From JAJEAD01 sp964420925 (GTDB lineage Bacteria > Pseudomonadota > Gammaproteobacteria > HK1), in NCBI GenBank assembly GCA_964420925.1, contig CAYQVB010000034.1, positions 1 through 64,000 on the forward strand: 64,000 nt of DNA. The letters run 5' to 3'. The notes under the pieces were generated by a model, which did not search any database, had not been told where the DNA came from, and saw only the letters and a list, made by a program, of their open reading frames with translations. Numbering within the stretch: the first letter of the stretch is position 1; every line of letters starts with the position of its first letter. Below are positions 53,691 through 63,903 of the stretch, piece by piece. The translations under genes were made by a program, and so were the position numbers.

Positions 53691-54224
53691 ATGCTGACTC
53701 CACGGCGCTTTTTCGCCCTTGGCGCATTGGTCTGCGCAGCCCTGGTCGGTGTTGCGCTCTACCTGCAGCATGTCGTGCAGCTCGAGCCGTGTCCGCTGTG
53801 CATCGTCCAGCGGGTACTCGTGGTGATCCTCGCGCTCGTCATGGCAGCGGGGGCGATTCACAATCCCGAGGAAAATGGGCGGCGCGCGTATGCGGCGCTC
53901 GTGGCCGTTGTCGCGCTCCTCGGTGCGGCAGTGGCCGGCCGCCACGTCTACCTTCAGAACCTGCCTCCGGACCAGGTTCCGGAGTGTGGTCCCGGCCTGG
54001 ACTATATCCTCGACGCCTTTCCCATCGGGGAGGCGCTCGCCCTGATTCTCGGGGGCTCCGGGGAATGTGCCGAAGTGCAATGGACCTTTCTGGGTCTGAC
54101 CATTCCGGGCTGGACCCTGATTGTGTTCACGGGATTCGCGGTGTTCGGCGCGTTGCTGTGCATGGTCCGGCGCTTCGCCATTCACGGGGTCTCGATTTTG
54201 GGGGCAAAGACCGGCGATCAATGA
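53691..54224 (+). CDS. dsbB: Disulfide bond formation protein DsbB
   Basis: A 177-residue four-helix inner-membrane protein that reoxidises DsbA and passes electrons to quinones. The first redox pair is in LEPCPLCIVQRV (CPLC). The second periplasmic loop holds the other two cysteines (VPECGPGL and SGECAEV). Hydrophobic helices surround them. ATG 53691 lies 41 bp after the outer-membrane gene. Confidence 0.92.
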   Translation: MLTPRRFFALGALVCAALVGVALYLQHVVQLEPCPLCIVQRVLVVILALVMAAGAIHNPEENGRRAYAALVAVVALLGAAVAGRHVYLQNLPPDQVPECGPGLDYILDAFPIGEALALILGGSGECAEVQWTFLGLTIPGWTLIVFTGFAVFGALLCMVRRFAIHGVSILGAKTGDQ

Positions 54225-54353
54225 GTTGCGAGCGATTTCTACGGGAAATTACGTAGCGCACGAGTATTGACGCCCCATCGCTTCGAGACTTATCTTCACT
54301 CCCGACATCCCTCCTGTGATGTTTCTCCTCCAACCCCTCCTTTGGTGGTAATT

Positions 54354-54383
54354 GCCGGAGCCCGAGCGCTCCGGCTTTTTTTT
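54354..54383 (+). terminator. Intrinsic terminator after dsbB
   Basis: An 8-bp perfect stem GCCGGAGC / GCTCCGGC with a six-base loop is followed by eight T residues. It lies 130 bp after dsbB, just before the convergent hydroxylase gene. Confidence 0.9.
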
Positions 54384-54399
54384 GGGGAGAGGAGTGAAT

Positions 54400-55446
54400 T
54401 CAGCCCGCGCGCCGGGCCACACCGCCTCTTTGCGTCACCAGGCGCGCGCGCTGCCGCCGGCGCACCTGGGCCATCGCCTCCGGGCTGCCGTCGTGATCGC
54501 AATCGAACCAGCGGTCCGCCGGAGTGATCTGATTGCCGTAGTTGCAATCGAGGTGCCGGTGGTGGAGCTGATGGTGGAACGAGGTCAGGTAGATGACCGG
54601 CTTGCCGCGAATGGTGATCGCCTCGTAGCCCGTGTGCCCCGTCGAGGCGCCCATCGTCTCGTACTGCATGTGGAAGAGGAAGTGGATGGGGTGCGACGGA
54701 ATCACCACGTGAATCAGCACGCTGCTCAGGTAGATGAGGTGCTCGATGGGGTGCATCGAGAGCCCCGACCAGGGACCGAGGTTGACGTTTCGGTGGTGCA
54801 CCGCGTGCGCGACCTTGAACAGCGGGCGCCAGTGGAGCAGCCGGTGCACGAAGTGGAAGTGCAGGGAGCTCCAGAACGGAATCGCGAAGAACAGGAGGAC
54901 GAAGGCAACCGGGTGGGTCCGCCACTCAAGGTAGTGCGGCAGGAGGTCGTTCGCGTAGCCCCAGAAGAAGAACACCTCGTAGGCGGTCCAGATCGGCACG
55001 CCGCTCGCGAGCGTCCAGAACATGTTGTCCCGGACCTGGTCGTTGCCGAGAAAGCGGGGATTGTTCCGCTGCATCTCCTCCCGGTCGTACCTGAGGTGCG
55101 TGCCCTGCACCTTGAAGACGTGGAAGTACAGGTGAAGACCGCCCGCCACGAGGACCATGAGCGCCAGGTTCCGTATCAGCAGGAGCGCTATCCATCCCAC
55201 TTCGAGATTCGCGCACTGCTCGAGCGGAGGCTGTAGGAAGTACCAGGTGAAGGTGGCGAGAGCGCCGAAGGGGAGAATGAGCGAGAGCAGGAGTTGCTTC
55301 GAAAAGAGGAACCGGATGGCTTCCGGAATGCGGGGCGGCCACTGGAATACCGGACTGGGTTCCAGAGGAAGCGAGGGATGCCAGGCCCAGATGCCGTCGG
55401 GGGCTGCGCCGGAACGCCGCGGGGAGGCGGTCTCGCTGGCGGCCAT
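54400..55446 (-). CDS. Fatty acid hydroxylase / sterol desaturase-family membrane protein
   Basis: A 348-residue integral membrane di-iron oxygenase-like protein. The histidine boxes are HFHFVHRLLH, HAVHHRNVN and, late in the chain, FHHQLHHRHLDCNYG, matching the eight-histidine motif of the family. Several hydrophobic helices precede and separate them (LALMVLVAGGLHLYFHVF). ATG 55446 is preferred; the longer frame adds 20 unrelated residues. Substrates in the family include fatty acids, sterols and carotenoids; none can be chosen here. Confidence 0.85.
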   Translation of the reverse strand: MAASETASPRRSGAAPDGIWAWHPSLPLEPSPVFQWPPRIPEAIRFLFSKQLLLSLILPFGALATFTWYFLQPPLEQCANLEVGWIALLLIRNLALMVLVAGGLHLYFHVFKVQGTHLRYDREEMQRNNPRFLGNDQVRDNMFWTLASGVPIWTAYEVFFFWGYANDLLPHYLEWRTHPVAFVLLFFAIPFWSSLHFHFVHRLLHWRPLFKVAHAVHHRNVNLGPWSGLSMHPIEHLIYLSSVLIHVVIPSHPIHFLFHMQYETMGASTGHTGYEAITIRGKPVIYLTSFHHQLHHRHLDCNYGNQITPADRWFDCDHDGSPEAMAQVRRRQRARLVTQRGGVARRAG

Positions 55447-55629
55447 CTTCGCTACTCCTGCGCTACGCCACTGATTTCGCGGGCGATGCGAGGATCGCCC
55501 AAACATCCCGGCATGACAACTTCCCGGAACAATCTCCGGAACCGGCTTCGACGAGCCGGGTTGCCCGTGGCCCTGCCGTCACCCTTGCACCTTCCGCGGC
55601 GGACCCGGGGAAGCGAGGGGCGTCGGACT

Positions 55630-56103
55630 CTAGAAGGGAATGTCGTCGTCGAAGTCGTCGGCCGGCTCAGGGGTGCGTTCCTGCCGTCTCGGGGCCTCGC
55701 CGCCTCCGCCTCCCCAGTCGCGAGCGGGTGCCGACTCGCCCGAGGACGGTGAGTAACCGCCCTGACTGCGCCCTCCCAGCATCTGCATGTCGTTCGCGAC
55801 GATCTCGGTCGACCAGCGATCCTGGCCGTCCTGGGTCTGCCACTTGCGCGTCTGAAGCCGCCCCTCGATGTAGACCTGCCGCCCCTTGCGCAGGTACTCC
55901 CCCGCGATCTCGGCGAGGCGGCCGAAGAACACCACCCGGTGCCACTCGGTGCGTTCCTGCTGCTCGCCCGTCTGGCGGTCCCGCCAAGTGTCGGTGGTGG
56001 CGAGCCGGATGTTGGTGACCGCTCCGCCGCTCGACGTGTGGCGGGACTCCGGGTCCGCGCCGAGATTGCCTACGAGAATGACTTTGTTTACGCCCCTGGC
56101 CAT
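55630..56103 (-). CDS. ssb: Single-stranded DNA-binding protein
   Basis: A 157-residue SSB with an N-terminal OB fold (VNKVILVGNLGADPE, TEWHRVVFFGRLAEIAGEYL, YIEGRLQTRKW), a glycine-rich linker and the acidic C-terminal tip DDFDDDIPF that binds partner proteins. It lies downstream of the MFS gene on the same strand and opposite uvrA, the common ssb-carrier-uvrA neighbourhood. Confidence 0.97.
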   Translation of the reverse strand: MARGVNKVILVGNLGADPESRHTSSGGAVTNIRLATTDTWRDRQTGEQQERTEWHRVVFFGRLAEIAGEYLRKGRQVYIEGRLQTRKWQTQDGQDRWSTEIVANDMQMLGGRSQGGYSPSSGESAPARDWGGGGGEAPRRQERTPEPADDFDDDIPF

Positions 56104-56213
56104 TGATCCATCTCCCTTCTGCCGAGGTTCTCGAGGAACATCTCCGACTTCCCTGTCGGTGTCTGGAGCCGGAGTTCCTTGAAGCGTGGCGGTCCCACCG
56201 CACGCGCTCGATG

Positions 56214-57572
56214 TTAAGACCCGTCCAGCGGAATTGCACGCAGGGCGTCCCCATCCAGCGTACGCCGATCGACCTTCAGATAGGCGACCGCGTCCTCCAC
56301 GATGATGACTACTTCCACTACTCCGCGTACCGATTGGAGACGGTGGGAGAGGACTTCCGCCCCGGCTTCCGTCACCCCTTCAAGCCTCAGCAGGCGGGTG
56401 GTAAGGGGGGCGGGGTTGCGCATCGGGAAAGCTACCGCCAGCCATGCCAGGACCAGTGCCCCACAGAACCAGAACACCGCCTCGGTGCCCCAGCGGCCGT
56501 GCAGCCATCCCCCGCAGAGCCCGCCGATGAAGGCGCCGAGATACTGGGCGGTGGAGTAGAACCCGAGCGCGGTGCCCTTCTTGTCCGACGGCGCGATTCT
56601 CGATACCAGCGAAGGCAGGCAGGATTCGAGCACGCTGAACGCGGTGAAGAAGAGGACCATCAGCGCCACCAGCGCCACGAGTCCGGCGCCCGACCAGCCG
56701 ATGCCCAGCTCGGCGGCCGCGAGGCAGGCGATCGCGGCGAGGAACACCGCCTTCAGCCGGTTGCGCCGGTCCGCGTAGAGCACGAAGGGGACCATCAGCA
56801 GGACCGAGGCGAGGAGCACCGGCACGTACACCATCCAGTGCGCATCGGCGGGCAGACCGGCGGAGTCGCGGAGCGCGAGCGGCAGGGCGACGAAGGTGGC
56901 GGTCAGGATGAGATGCAGGATGAAGATGCCCGCATCGAGCCGAAGCAGCTCCCGATTCGCCAGGATCTCGCGAAACTGTGCCGGCATCGGCTCCACGTCG
57001 CGATGAAAGCGGGAGGTGACCGGAGTCGGCACGTACCGGTGCAGCACCACCAGTCCGGCGACGCCGAGCGCGGCCGTCAGCCAGAACAGACCCGAGATGC
57101 CGACCAGCCCGGTGAGCGCGTGTCCGACCATCATCGCGAGCGCGAAGGCGAAGCCGATGCTCACCCCGATGATCGCCATCGCCTTGGTGCGCTGGTCTTC
57201 ACGCGTCAGATCCGCGGTCAGGGCAATCACCGCGGCTCCGATCGCCCCCAGCCCCTGCAGGGCGCGTCCGGCGATCACTCCCCACATCGTGTCCGCGAGC
57301 GCCGCCACCACGCTTCCCGCCGCGAAGATCAGCAGTCCCGCGCTGATGACCCACTTTCGGCCGATCCGGTCCGACAGCATGCCGAAGGGAATCTGGAAGA
57401 TCGCCTGCGTGAGGCCGTACACCCCGATCGCGAGGCCGGCGAGAACCGGCGTGTATCCCTGGTAGGACTCCGCGTGGAGGCTGAAGACGGGGAGAATCAT
57501 GAAGAGTCCGAGGATGCGCAGGGTGAAGATGCCGGCGAGCGCCATGCTCGCCCGCCGCTCCGACGCGGTCAT
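56214..57572 (-). CDS. MFS transporter, YajR-like with C-terminal cytoplasmic domain
   Basis: A 452-residue carrier with twelve hydrophobic helices. FMILPVFSLHAESY and FGMLSDRIGRKWVISAG (motif A) are typical of YajR-like drug/proton antiporters, as is the extra C-terminal ferredoxin-like domain of about 65 residues (VRGVVEVVIIVEDAVAYLKVD), which in YajR binds ligands. ATG 57572 is preferred to a GTG at 57623. Substrate unknown. Confidence 0.88.
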   Translation of the reverse strand: MTASERRASMALAGIFTLRILGLFMILPVFSLHAESYQGYTPVLAGLAIGVYGLTQAIFQIPFGMLSDRIGRKWVISAGLLIFAAGSVVAALADTMWGVIAGRALQGLGAIGAAVIALTADLTREDQRTKAMAIIGVSIGFAFALAMMVGHALTGLVGISGLFWLTAALGVAGLVVLHRYVPTPVTSRFHRDVEPMPAQFREILANRELLRLDAGIFILHLILTATFVALPLALRDSAGLPADAHWMVYVPVLLASVLLMVPFVLYADRRNRLKAVFLAAIACLAAAELGIGWSGAGLVALVALMVLFFTAFSVLESCLPSLVSRIAPSDKKGTALGFYSTAQYLGAFIGGLCGGWLHGRWGTEAVFWFCGALVLAWLAVAFPMRNPAPLTTRLLRLEGVTEAGAEVLSHRLQSVRGVVEVVIIVEDAVAYLKVDRRTLDGDALRAIPLDGS

Positions 57573-57934
57573 GCGCAGTTCTTCCGGACCTTCGCGTCCG
57601 GCCCTCCGAAAGGCGCGGATCACGTCGGGTCCGAGCCCTTTGACGGGCCCCGGGAGAACCGGCGAATCCGCCTCCCGTCCGGTCGAGATCGAGTGAGAGA
57701 TCGCCTCGCGTGGGCCGTGGAGCGCGCCCGGGGCACACGTGCGCCGCCGTGGCGGATGACCGGGCAGCGAGACCGCCGGTCCGGTACGCGCAGCAGCGGG
57801 TCGTGCACCGGCTGAGGCATCTCTCTCCTTGGGGTTTCCGTTTCGGTCCCTGGCCCCCGACCCCGACGCACGAGCAGTCCCGGCCGAAAGGAGCGCGCTA
57901 ATATAGTTGCTCCGTCCGGCATTACCAACGAGCC

Positions 57935-60802
57935 ATGCAGCAGATCGTCATCCGGGGAGCGCGAACCCACAATCTGCGCAACGTCGATCTCGATCTGCCG
58001 CGGGACAAGCTCATCGTGGTGACCGGACTCTCCGGTTCCGGCAAGTCATCGCTCGCCTTCGATACCGTGTACGCGGAAGGGCAGAGGCGCTACGTCGAGT
58101 CGCTCTCGGCGTACGCGCGCCAGTTTCTCTCGGTGATGGAGAAGCCCGACGCCGATCGGATCGAGGGCTTGTCGCCCGCAATCTCGATCGAGCAGAAGTC
58201 CACGTCCCACAACCCGCGTTCCACCGTGGGCACGATCACCGAGATCCACGACTATCTGCGCCTGCTCTTCGCGCGTGCCGGCGAGCCGCGATGTCCGGTC
58301 CACGGGCTGACCTTGCAGGCGCAGACGGTCAGCCAGATGGTGGACCAGGTGCTCGAGTTGCCGGAGTCGACCCGCCTGATGCTGCTCGCCCCGGTCGTCG
58401 AAGCGCGCAAGGGAGAGCACGTGCAACTGATCGAAGGCCTGCGGCGCCAGGGCTACCTGCGGGTCCGGGTCGACGGCGAAGTCCACGAGATCGATCTGCT
58501 GCCGCCGCTGGAACGTCGAAAGCGTCACACGATCGAGGCGGTGGTGGACCGTTTCCGGGTGCGCGAAGGTCTCGATCTGCGGCTCGCGGAATCGCTGGAA
58601 ACGGCGCTCGCGCTCTCCTCGGGCCGGGTACGGGTGGTGCGCATGGACGAAGCCAAGGGCGAGGAGCTCGTGTTTTCGGCGCGCTTCGCCTGCCCCGTCT
58701 GTGACTACAGCCTGCCCTCGCTCGAGCCGCGGGCTTTCTCGTTCAACAATCCCGCCGGCGCCTGCCCGGCCTGCGACGGGCTCGGCACGCGCTCCTTCTT
58801 CGACCCGGGGCGGATGGTGGCGCATCCCGAGCTCAGCCTGCCGGGGGGAGCCATTCCGGGCTGGGACCGGCGGAACATCTACTACTTTCAGATGCTCGAG
58901 TCGCTGGCCCGTCACTACGACTTCGATCTCGACCTCCCCTTCAACGCGCTGCCGGAAGCGGTGCGGGCGGTCGTCCTCGACGGCAGCGGCAAGGAGGAGA
59001 TCGAGTTCGTGCATCGCCAGGAAAGTGGGCGCACCTACCGCAAGCGCCGCACCTTCGAGGGCATCATTCCCAACATCGAACGCCGTTACCGGGAAACGCA
59101 GTCCGCTGCGGTGCGCGAGGAGCTCTCGAAGTTCCTCGGCACCCGGCCCTGCGACGAGTGCGGAGGCGCCCGGCTCAACCTTCCCGCGCGAAACGTGTTC
59201 GTCGGCGACCTCACCCTGCCCGCGCTGAGCGCGCTGCCCGTGGGCAAGGCGATACGCACGCTCGCGCGGCTGAATCTGGGCGGGGCACGGGGGGAGATCG
59301 CGAGCGGGATCCTCAAGGAGATCGGACAGCGTCTGCGATTCCTGGAAGATGTCGGCCTGGACTACCTCGAGCTGGACCGCCCCGCCGAGACCCTGTCGGG
59401 CGGCGAGGCGCAGCGCATCCGGCTCGCGAGCCAGATCGGCGCGGGGCTGGTCGGTGTGATGTACGTCCTGGACGAGCCCTCCATCGGCCTTCACCAGCGC
59501 GACAACCGCCGCCTGCTCGATACGCTGGAGCACCTGCGCGACATCGGCAACACCCTCATCGTGGTCGAGCACGACGAAGAGGCCATCCGAAGCGCGGACC
59601 ACGTGGTCGACATGGGACCGGGCGCCGGCCTGCACGGCGGCAGGGTGGTGGCGCAGGGGACTCCCCGGGAGATCATGGCGGCGTCCGAATCGATCACCGG
59701 CCAGTTCCTCAGCGGGGCGCGGCGCATCGAAGTCCCCGTGTTTCGCGTTCCCCGCGATCCGGAGCGGGTGGTGCGCATTCGCGGCGCCCGCGGCAACAAC
59801 CTGAAGCGTCTCGAGGTGGAGTTTCCGGTCGGCCTGATGTGCTGCGTGACCGGCGTGTCCGGGTCCGGAAAGTCCACCCTCGTCAACGACACCCTGTACC
59901 GTCTCGCGGCGCGCAGGCTCGGTCTCGCCTCCGCCGAGCCCGCCACTTGCGACGAAGTGCAGGGACTGGAGCACTTCGACAAGGTCATCGACATCGATCA
60001 GAGCCCGATCGGGCGTACCCCGCGATCGAACCCGGCGACCTACACGGGCCTGTTCACTCCCATTCGCGAGCTCTTCGCCGGCACCCAGGAGGCCCGATCC
60101 CGCGGCTATACCCCGGGACGCTTCAGCTTCAACGTGCGGGGAGGGCGTTGCGAAGCATGCAGCGGCGACGGGGTCATCAAGGTCGAGATGCACTTTCTTC
60201 CCGACGTGTACGTTCCCTGCGACGTGTGCAAGGGGAGTCGCTACAACCGGGAGACCCTCGACATCCGGTACAAGGGCCGGAACATCCACGAAGTGCTGGA
60301 GATGACGGTGGAGGAGGCGGCGGCCTTCTTCGCCCCGGTGCCCGCCGTCGCTCGCAAGCTCGACACGTTGATGGAGGTCGGCCTCTCCTACGTGCAGCTC
60401 GGGCAGCGGGCGACCACTCTGTCCGGGGGTGAAGCACAGCGCGTCAAGCTGTCCCGGGAGCTCTCCCGCCGCGAGACCGGGAGCACGCTGTACCTGCTCG
60501 ACGAGCCGACCACCGGACTGCACGCCCACGACATCGAACATCTGCTGCGGGTGCTGCAGAAGCTCCGCGACCACGCCAACACGGTGGTCGTCATCGAACA
60601 CAACCTGGACGTGATCAAGACCGCCGACTGGATCATCGACCTCGGCCCGGAAGGCGGAGAAGGAGGCGGCTACATGGTGGCGGTAGGCACTCCCGAAGAG
60701 GTCGCCGCCGACGAGGCATCCCATACCGGGCGCTATCTCCGGCGGGTCGTCGAACCCGCCTGCGCGACGCCGGAGCCCGCCCTGGCGGCGGGCGTGGGAT
60801 GA
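57935..60802 (+). CDS. uvrA: Excinuclease ABC subunit A
   Basis: This 955-residue damage-recognition ATPase of nucleotide excision repair has two ABC modules: Walker A GLSGSGKSSLAFDT and GVSGSGKSTLVNDT, signatures LSGGEAQRIRLASQIG and LSGGEAQRVKLSREL, and Walker B LDEPSIGLHQRDN and LDEPTTGLHAHD. Zinc-finger cysteines are in CPVCDYS, CPACDGLG and CEACSGDG / CDVCKGSR. It is complete and ends in a short alanine-rich tail. It is divergent from the YajR-like gene. Confidence 0.98.
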   Translation: MQQIVIRGARTHNLRNVDLDLPRDKLIVVTGLSGSGKSSLAFDTVYAEGQRRYVESLSAYARQFLSVMEKPDADRIEGLSPAISIEQKSTSHNPRSTVGTITEIHDYLRLLFARAGEPRCPVHGLTLQAQTVSQMVDQVLELPESTRLMLLAPVVEARKGEHVQLIEGLRRQGYLRVRVDGEVHEIDLLPPLERRKRHTIEAVVDRFRVREGLDLRLAESLETALALSSGRVRVVRMDEAKGEELVFSARFACPVCDYSLPSLEPRAFSFNNPAGACPACDGLGTRSFFDPGRMVAHPELSLPGGAIPGWDRRNIYYFQMLESLARHYDFDLDLPFNALPEAVRAVVLDGSGKEEIEFVHRQESGRTYRKRRTFEGIIPNIERRYRETQSAAVREELSKFLGTRPCDECGGARLNLPARNVFVGDLTLPALSALPVGKAIRTLARLNLGGARGEIASGILKEIGQRLRFLEDVGLDYLELDRPAETLSGGEAQRIRLASQIGAGLVGVMYVLDEPSIGLHQRDNRRLLDTLEHLRDIGNTLIVVEHDEEAIRSADHVVDMGPGAGLHGGRVVAQGTPREIMAASESITGQFLSGARRIEVPVFRVPRDPERVVRIRGARGNNLKRLEVEFPVGLMCCVTGVSGSGKSTLVNDTLYRLAARRLGLASAEPATCDEVQGLEHFDKVIDIDQSPIGRTPRSNPATYTGLFTPIRELFAGTQEARSRGYTPGRFSFNVRGGRCEACSGDGVIKVEMHFLPDVYVPCDVCKGSRYNRETLDIRYKGRNIHEVLEMTVEEAAAFFAPVPAVARKLDTLMEVGLSYVQLGQRATTLSGGEAQRVKLSRELSRRETGSTLYLLDEPTTGLHAHDIEHLLRVLQKLRDHANTVVVIEHNLDVIKTADWIIDLGPEGGEGGGYMVAVGTPEEVAADEASHTGRYLRRVVEPACATPEPALAAGVG

Positions 60803-60815
60803 GGGAGATGACGAA

Positions 60816-61754
60816 ATGACGGCACTGATCTGCGGGTCCATCGCCTACGACAACATCATGGTCTTCAAGGACCGCTTCAGGAACCACATCCTTCCCGACA
60901 AGGTGCACATGCTGAGCGTGGTCTTCCTCGTTCCCGAGATGCGAAGGGAGCTGGGAGGCTGCGCGGGAAACATCGCCTACAACCTCAATCTGCTCGGAGG
61001 GGACGCCTTGCCGATGGCCACGGTGGGCAATGATTTCGCCCCCTACCGCGAGTGGCTGGACGAGTGCGGCATCGATCGCCGGCACATAGCGATCATCGAC
61101 TCGGAGTTCACCGCCCAGGCCTTCATCACCACCGATCTGGACGACAACCAGATCACCGCCTTTCATCCGGGGGCGATGAACTTCGCCCATGTGAACCAGG
61201 TGTCCGACGCCGATGGAGTCGAGATCGGCATCGTGGCCCCGGACGGCCGGGAAGGGATGCTCTCGCACGCCGCCCAGTTCGCCGAGGCGGGCATTCCTTT
61301 CGTGTTCGATCCCGGGCAGGGGCTGCCGATGTTCGACGGCGACGAGCTTTCGCGCTTCATCGACCGGGCGAGCTGGCTCACCGTGAACGACTATGAATGG
61401 GAACTCGTCCATCGCCGCACCGGCTACTCGCCCGAAGACGCTGTGCAGCGCCTCGAAGCGCTCGTCATTACCCGCGGCGCCAAGGGGTCGGAGGTCTACG
61501 CCGGTGGCCGCCGCATCGAGATCCCCGCCGCGCGGGCGGGGGAGGCGGTCGACCCCACCGGCTGCGGCGACGCCTACCGGGCCGGGCTGCTCCACGGCCT
61601 CGGGCGCGGTCTGGATTGGGAGACCACCGGTCGCCTCGCGTCGCTGATCGGCGCGATCAAGGTCGCTCACCACGGCACCCAGCGCCACCGATTCGATCCG
61701 GCGGAGATCGAGGAGCGCTTCAGGGAGAACTTCGGGCGGCGCCTCGATTGGTAG
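60816..61754 (+). CDS. PfkB-family sugar or nucleoside kinase
   Basis: A 312-residue ribokinase-fold kinase. It has GGCAGNIAYNLNLLGG near the N-terminus and the PfkB signature AVDPTGCGDAYRAGLLHGL with the catalytic aspartate in GCGD. The family phosphorylates ribose, fructose, adenosine and similar compounds; members close to this form in proteobacteria are often called adenosine kinase, but the substrate is not certain. It lies 13 bp after uvrA with GGGAGATG upstream, so it is likely co-transcribed. Confidence 0.85.
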   Translation: MTALICGSIAYDNIMVFKDRFRNHILPDKVHMLSVVFLVPEMRRELGGCAGNIAYNLNLLGGDALPMATVGNDFAPYREWLDECGIDRRHIAIIDSEFTAQAFITTDLDDNQITAFHPGAMNFAHVNQVSDADGVEIGIVAPDGREGMLSHAAQFAEAGIPFVFDPGQGLPMFDGDELSRFIDRASWLTVNDYEWELVHRRTGYSPEDAVQRLEALVITRGAKGSEVYAGGRRIEIPAARAGEAVDPTGCGDAYRAGLLHGLGRGLDWETTGRLASLIGAIKVAHHGTQRHRFDPAEIEERFRENFGRRLDW

Positions 61755-61815
61755 GGGCATGCACTCGTCCGGTGGGGCAACCCCTTCGCCCTTCCCTTGG
61801 CAGGTCGCAACGGAA

Positions 61816-63903
61816 TCAACCGGGGCCGATCTCTCCTTCCTGCATTGCCTCGTCGAGGGCTTCCAAGCTCATGATGGGCGCCTCGCAGTGGTGCCCCCGG
61901 CAGACGTAGGCGACGGGTCCCGCGGCGGGCCGGCGTTCGGCGAGAAGACCGGGAAGATCCGGCGCGCCGGAGGGGATGGAGAAGACCGCACGCCGCGGCG
62001 CGTAGTGCCGGCGGCAGCGCTCCTTCCACCCGGACAGACTCTCCGGCTCGGCGCGCAGCACCGTGGTCTGCGGTGGGTAGAGGAACTCCTCCACTGCCAG
62101 CAGCATCGCGGTGTGGGCATGCGGAATTCGGGCAATCGAGCTCCAGCCCGCGCGCACCGCGCGTTCCGCCGCATCGAGATAGCGGCTTTCGCCGAGCAGG
62201 TGCCCCAGGCGGCCCAGCGCATGGGCGGCGATGCCGTTGCCGGCGGGCAGGGCGTCGTCGGCGAAGGGCTTGGAGCGGTGGATGAGCACTTCGTGATCGT
62301 CGGCGGTGAAGAAGAAGCCGCCGTTCTCCGGGTCTTCGAAGTGGCGAAGGAGAACCTCCGCGAGATCGACTGCGAAGTCGAGTTGATCTCTCCTCCACTC
62401 CTCCTGGAGCAGCGCCAGAATCGCGTCGATGAGAAAGGCGTGGTCGTCGAGGTAGGCGGAGAAACGGGCGCGCCCGTCCTTGTAGGTGGCGCGCAGGCGG
62501 CCGTCTCGCCACAGGCTTTCCCGGAGGAAGTCTAGCGCGCGCCGCGCGGATTGAACGAAGCGCGGCTCCGACAGGAGGCCCCCCGCCACCGCCATGCCCT
62601 TGATCATGAGCGCGTTCCACGAGGTCAGCACCTTGTCGTCGCGTCCCGGCCAGACGCGCTCCGACCGGACCGGGAGCAGGGTGGTCCGGGCACGCTCGAG
62701 GACCCTCTCGACTTCCGGCACGCTCGAGTCGAAGCGCCGGGCAAGTTTTTCGAGTTCCGTGAACACGTGCAGGTGCCAGTGCCGGCCTTCGAAGTTGGGG
62801 GGGCGGTCGAGACCGAAGCGCGCCGCGAACACCGGGTAGTCTTCCTCGCCGAGCAGACCACGCACCTCCTCGGGTTCCCAGACGTAGAACTTGCCTTCCT
62901 CGCCTTCGGAGTCGGCGTCCAGGGAGGAGTAGTAGCCCCCTTCGGGCGACTGCATCTCCCGCATCGCCCACTCGCCGGTCTCCGTGGCCACCTTCCGGAA
63001 CAGCTCCTCACCGGTGGCCTGCCAGGCCTGGGCGCAGAGGACGAGGAGGGGGCCGTTGTCGTAGAGCATCTTCTCGAAGTGCGGGATCATCCACTGCTCG
63101 TCCACGGAGTAGCGGCAGAAGCCTCCCCCGAGGTGGTCGTAGATGCCCCCGAGGCACATCTTGCGCAGCGTGTGCGTCGCCATCGACAGGGCGAAATCGT
63201 CGCGCCGAGGGGCGCTCGCGGAGGCGGCGAAGATGCGCATCAAGGCTTCGATGTTCGTCGGATGCGGGAACTTCGGCGCCGCTCCGAATCCCCCGTGCTC
63301 GGCGTCGAAGGAGCGCGCGAGCAGGGTCCTCGCGTCTTCGAGCGGCCTCGGCGTCACGATTTCGTTGCCTTCCGCCTCGGGCTCGAGGCTGCGGAGGGCT
63401 TCGATCAACGCCTGGGATTGCTCGCGCAGCTCGCCGCGACGCTCGGCGTAGAAGTGGCTGACCCGGCGCAGGATGTCCTGGAAGGACGGCAGGCCGAAGC
63501 GCGCGGTCTTGGGAAAGTAGGTGCCGCCGAAGAAGGGAATGCGGTCCTCGTGGTCGAGGAACATCGTCAGCGGCCAGCCCCCGCTGCGCCGGGTGAGCAG
63601 GTGCTGCGCGCTCTGGTAGATCTTGTCGAGGTCCGGGCGCTCCTCGCGGTCGACCTTGATGTTGACGAAGAGCCGGTTCATGAGCTCCGCAGTGGCCGGG
63701 TCCTCGAAGGACTCGTGGGCCATCACGTGGCACCAGTGGCACGCGGAGTATCCCACCGACAGCAGGATCGGCTTTCCCTCGCGGGCCGCCCTCTCCAGTG
63801 CCTCCTCCCCCCACGGATACCAGTCGACGGGGTTGTCGGCGTGCTGAAGGAGATAGGGACTGGTCTCGGCCGCGAGCCGGTTCAGGGACTGCTCTGGATG
63901 CAT
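61816..63903 (-). CDS. DUF255 thioredoxin-like protein (YyaL/SPATA20 type)
   Basis: A 695-residue protein with an N-terminal thioredoxin-fold domain (about 1-165: LAAETSPYLLQHADNPVDWY, shown whole, and the redox-type GYSACHWCHVMAHESF with CxxC) followed by a long alpha/alpha-barrel domain like N-acylglucosamine 2-epimerases and glycosidases (GGIYDHLGGGFCRYSVDE, MIPHFEKMLYDNGPLL, GYYSSLDADSEGEEGKFY). The role is unknown. ATG 63903 gives the standard MHPEQSLNRL start. It is convergent with the PfkB kinase gene. Confidence 0.9.
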   Translation of the reverse strand: MHPEQSLNRLAAETSPYLLQHADNPVDWYPWGEEALERAAREGKPILLSVGYSACHWCHVMAHESFEDPATAELMNRLFVNIKVDREERPDLDKIYQSAQHLLTRRSGGWPLTMFLDHEDRIPFFGGTYFPKTARFGLPSFQDILRRVSHFYAERRGELREQSQALIEALRSLEPEAEGNEIVTPRPLEDARTLLARSFDAEHGGFGAAPKFPHPTNIEALMRIFAASASAPRRDDFALSMATHTLRKMCLGGIYDHLGGGFCRYSVDEQWMIPHFEKMLYDNGPLLVLCAQAWQATGEELFRKVATETGEWAMREMQSPEGGYYSSLDADSEGEEGKFYVWEPEEVRGLLGEEDYPVFAARFGLDRPPNFEGRHWHLHVFTELEKLARRFDSSVPEVERVLERARTTLLPVRSERVWPGRDDKVLTSWNALMIKGMAVAGGLLSEPRFVQSARRALDFLRESLWRDGRLRATYKDGRARFSAYLDDHAFLIDAILALLQEEWRRDQLDFAVDLAEVLLRHFEDPENGGFFFTADDHEVLIHRSKPFADDALPAGNGIAAHALGRLGHLLGESRYLDAAERAVRAGWSSIARIPHAHTAMLLAVEEFLYPPQTTVLRAEPESLSGWKERCRRHYAPRRAVFSIPSGAPDLPGLLAERRPAAGPVAYVCRGHHCEAPIMSLEALDEAMQEGEIGPG

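Noticed and set aside
58046..60841. Minus-strand frame of 931 codons opposite uvrA
   Set aside because: Antisense shadow of uvrA; long open shadows are expected at this base composition.
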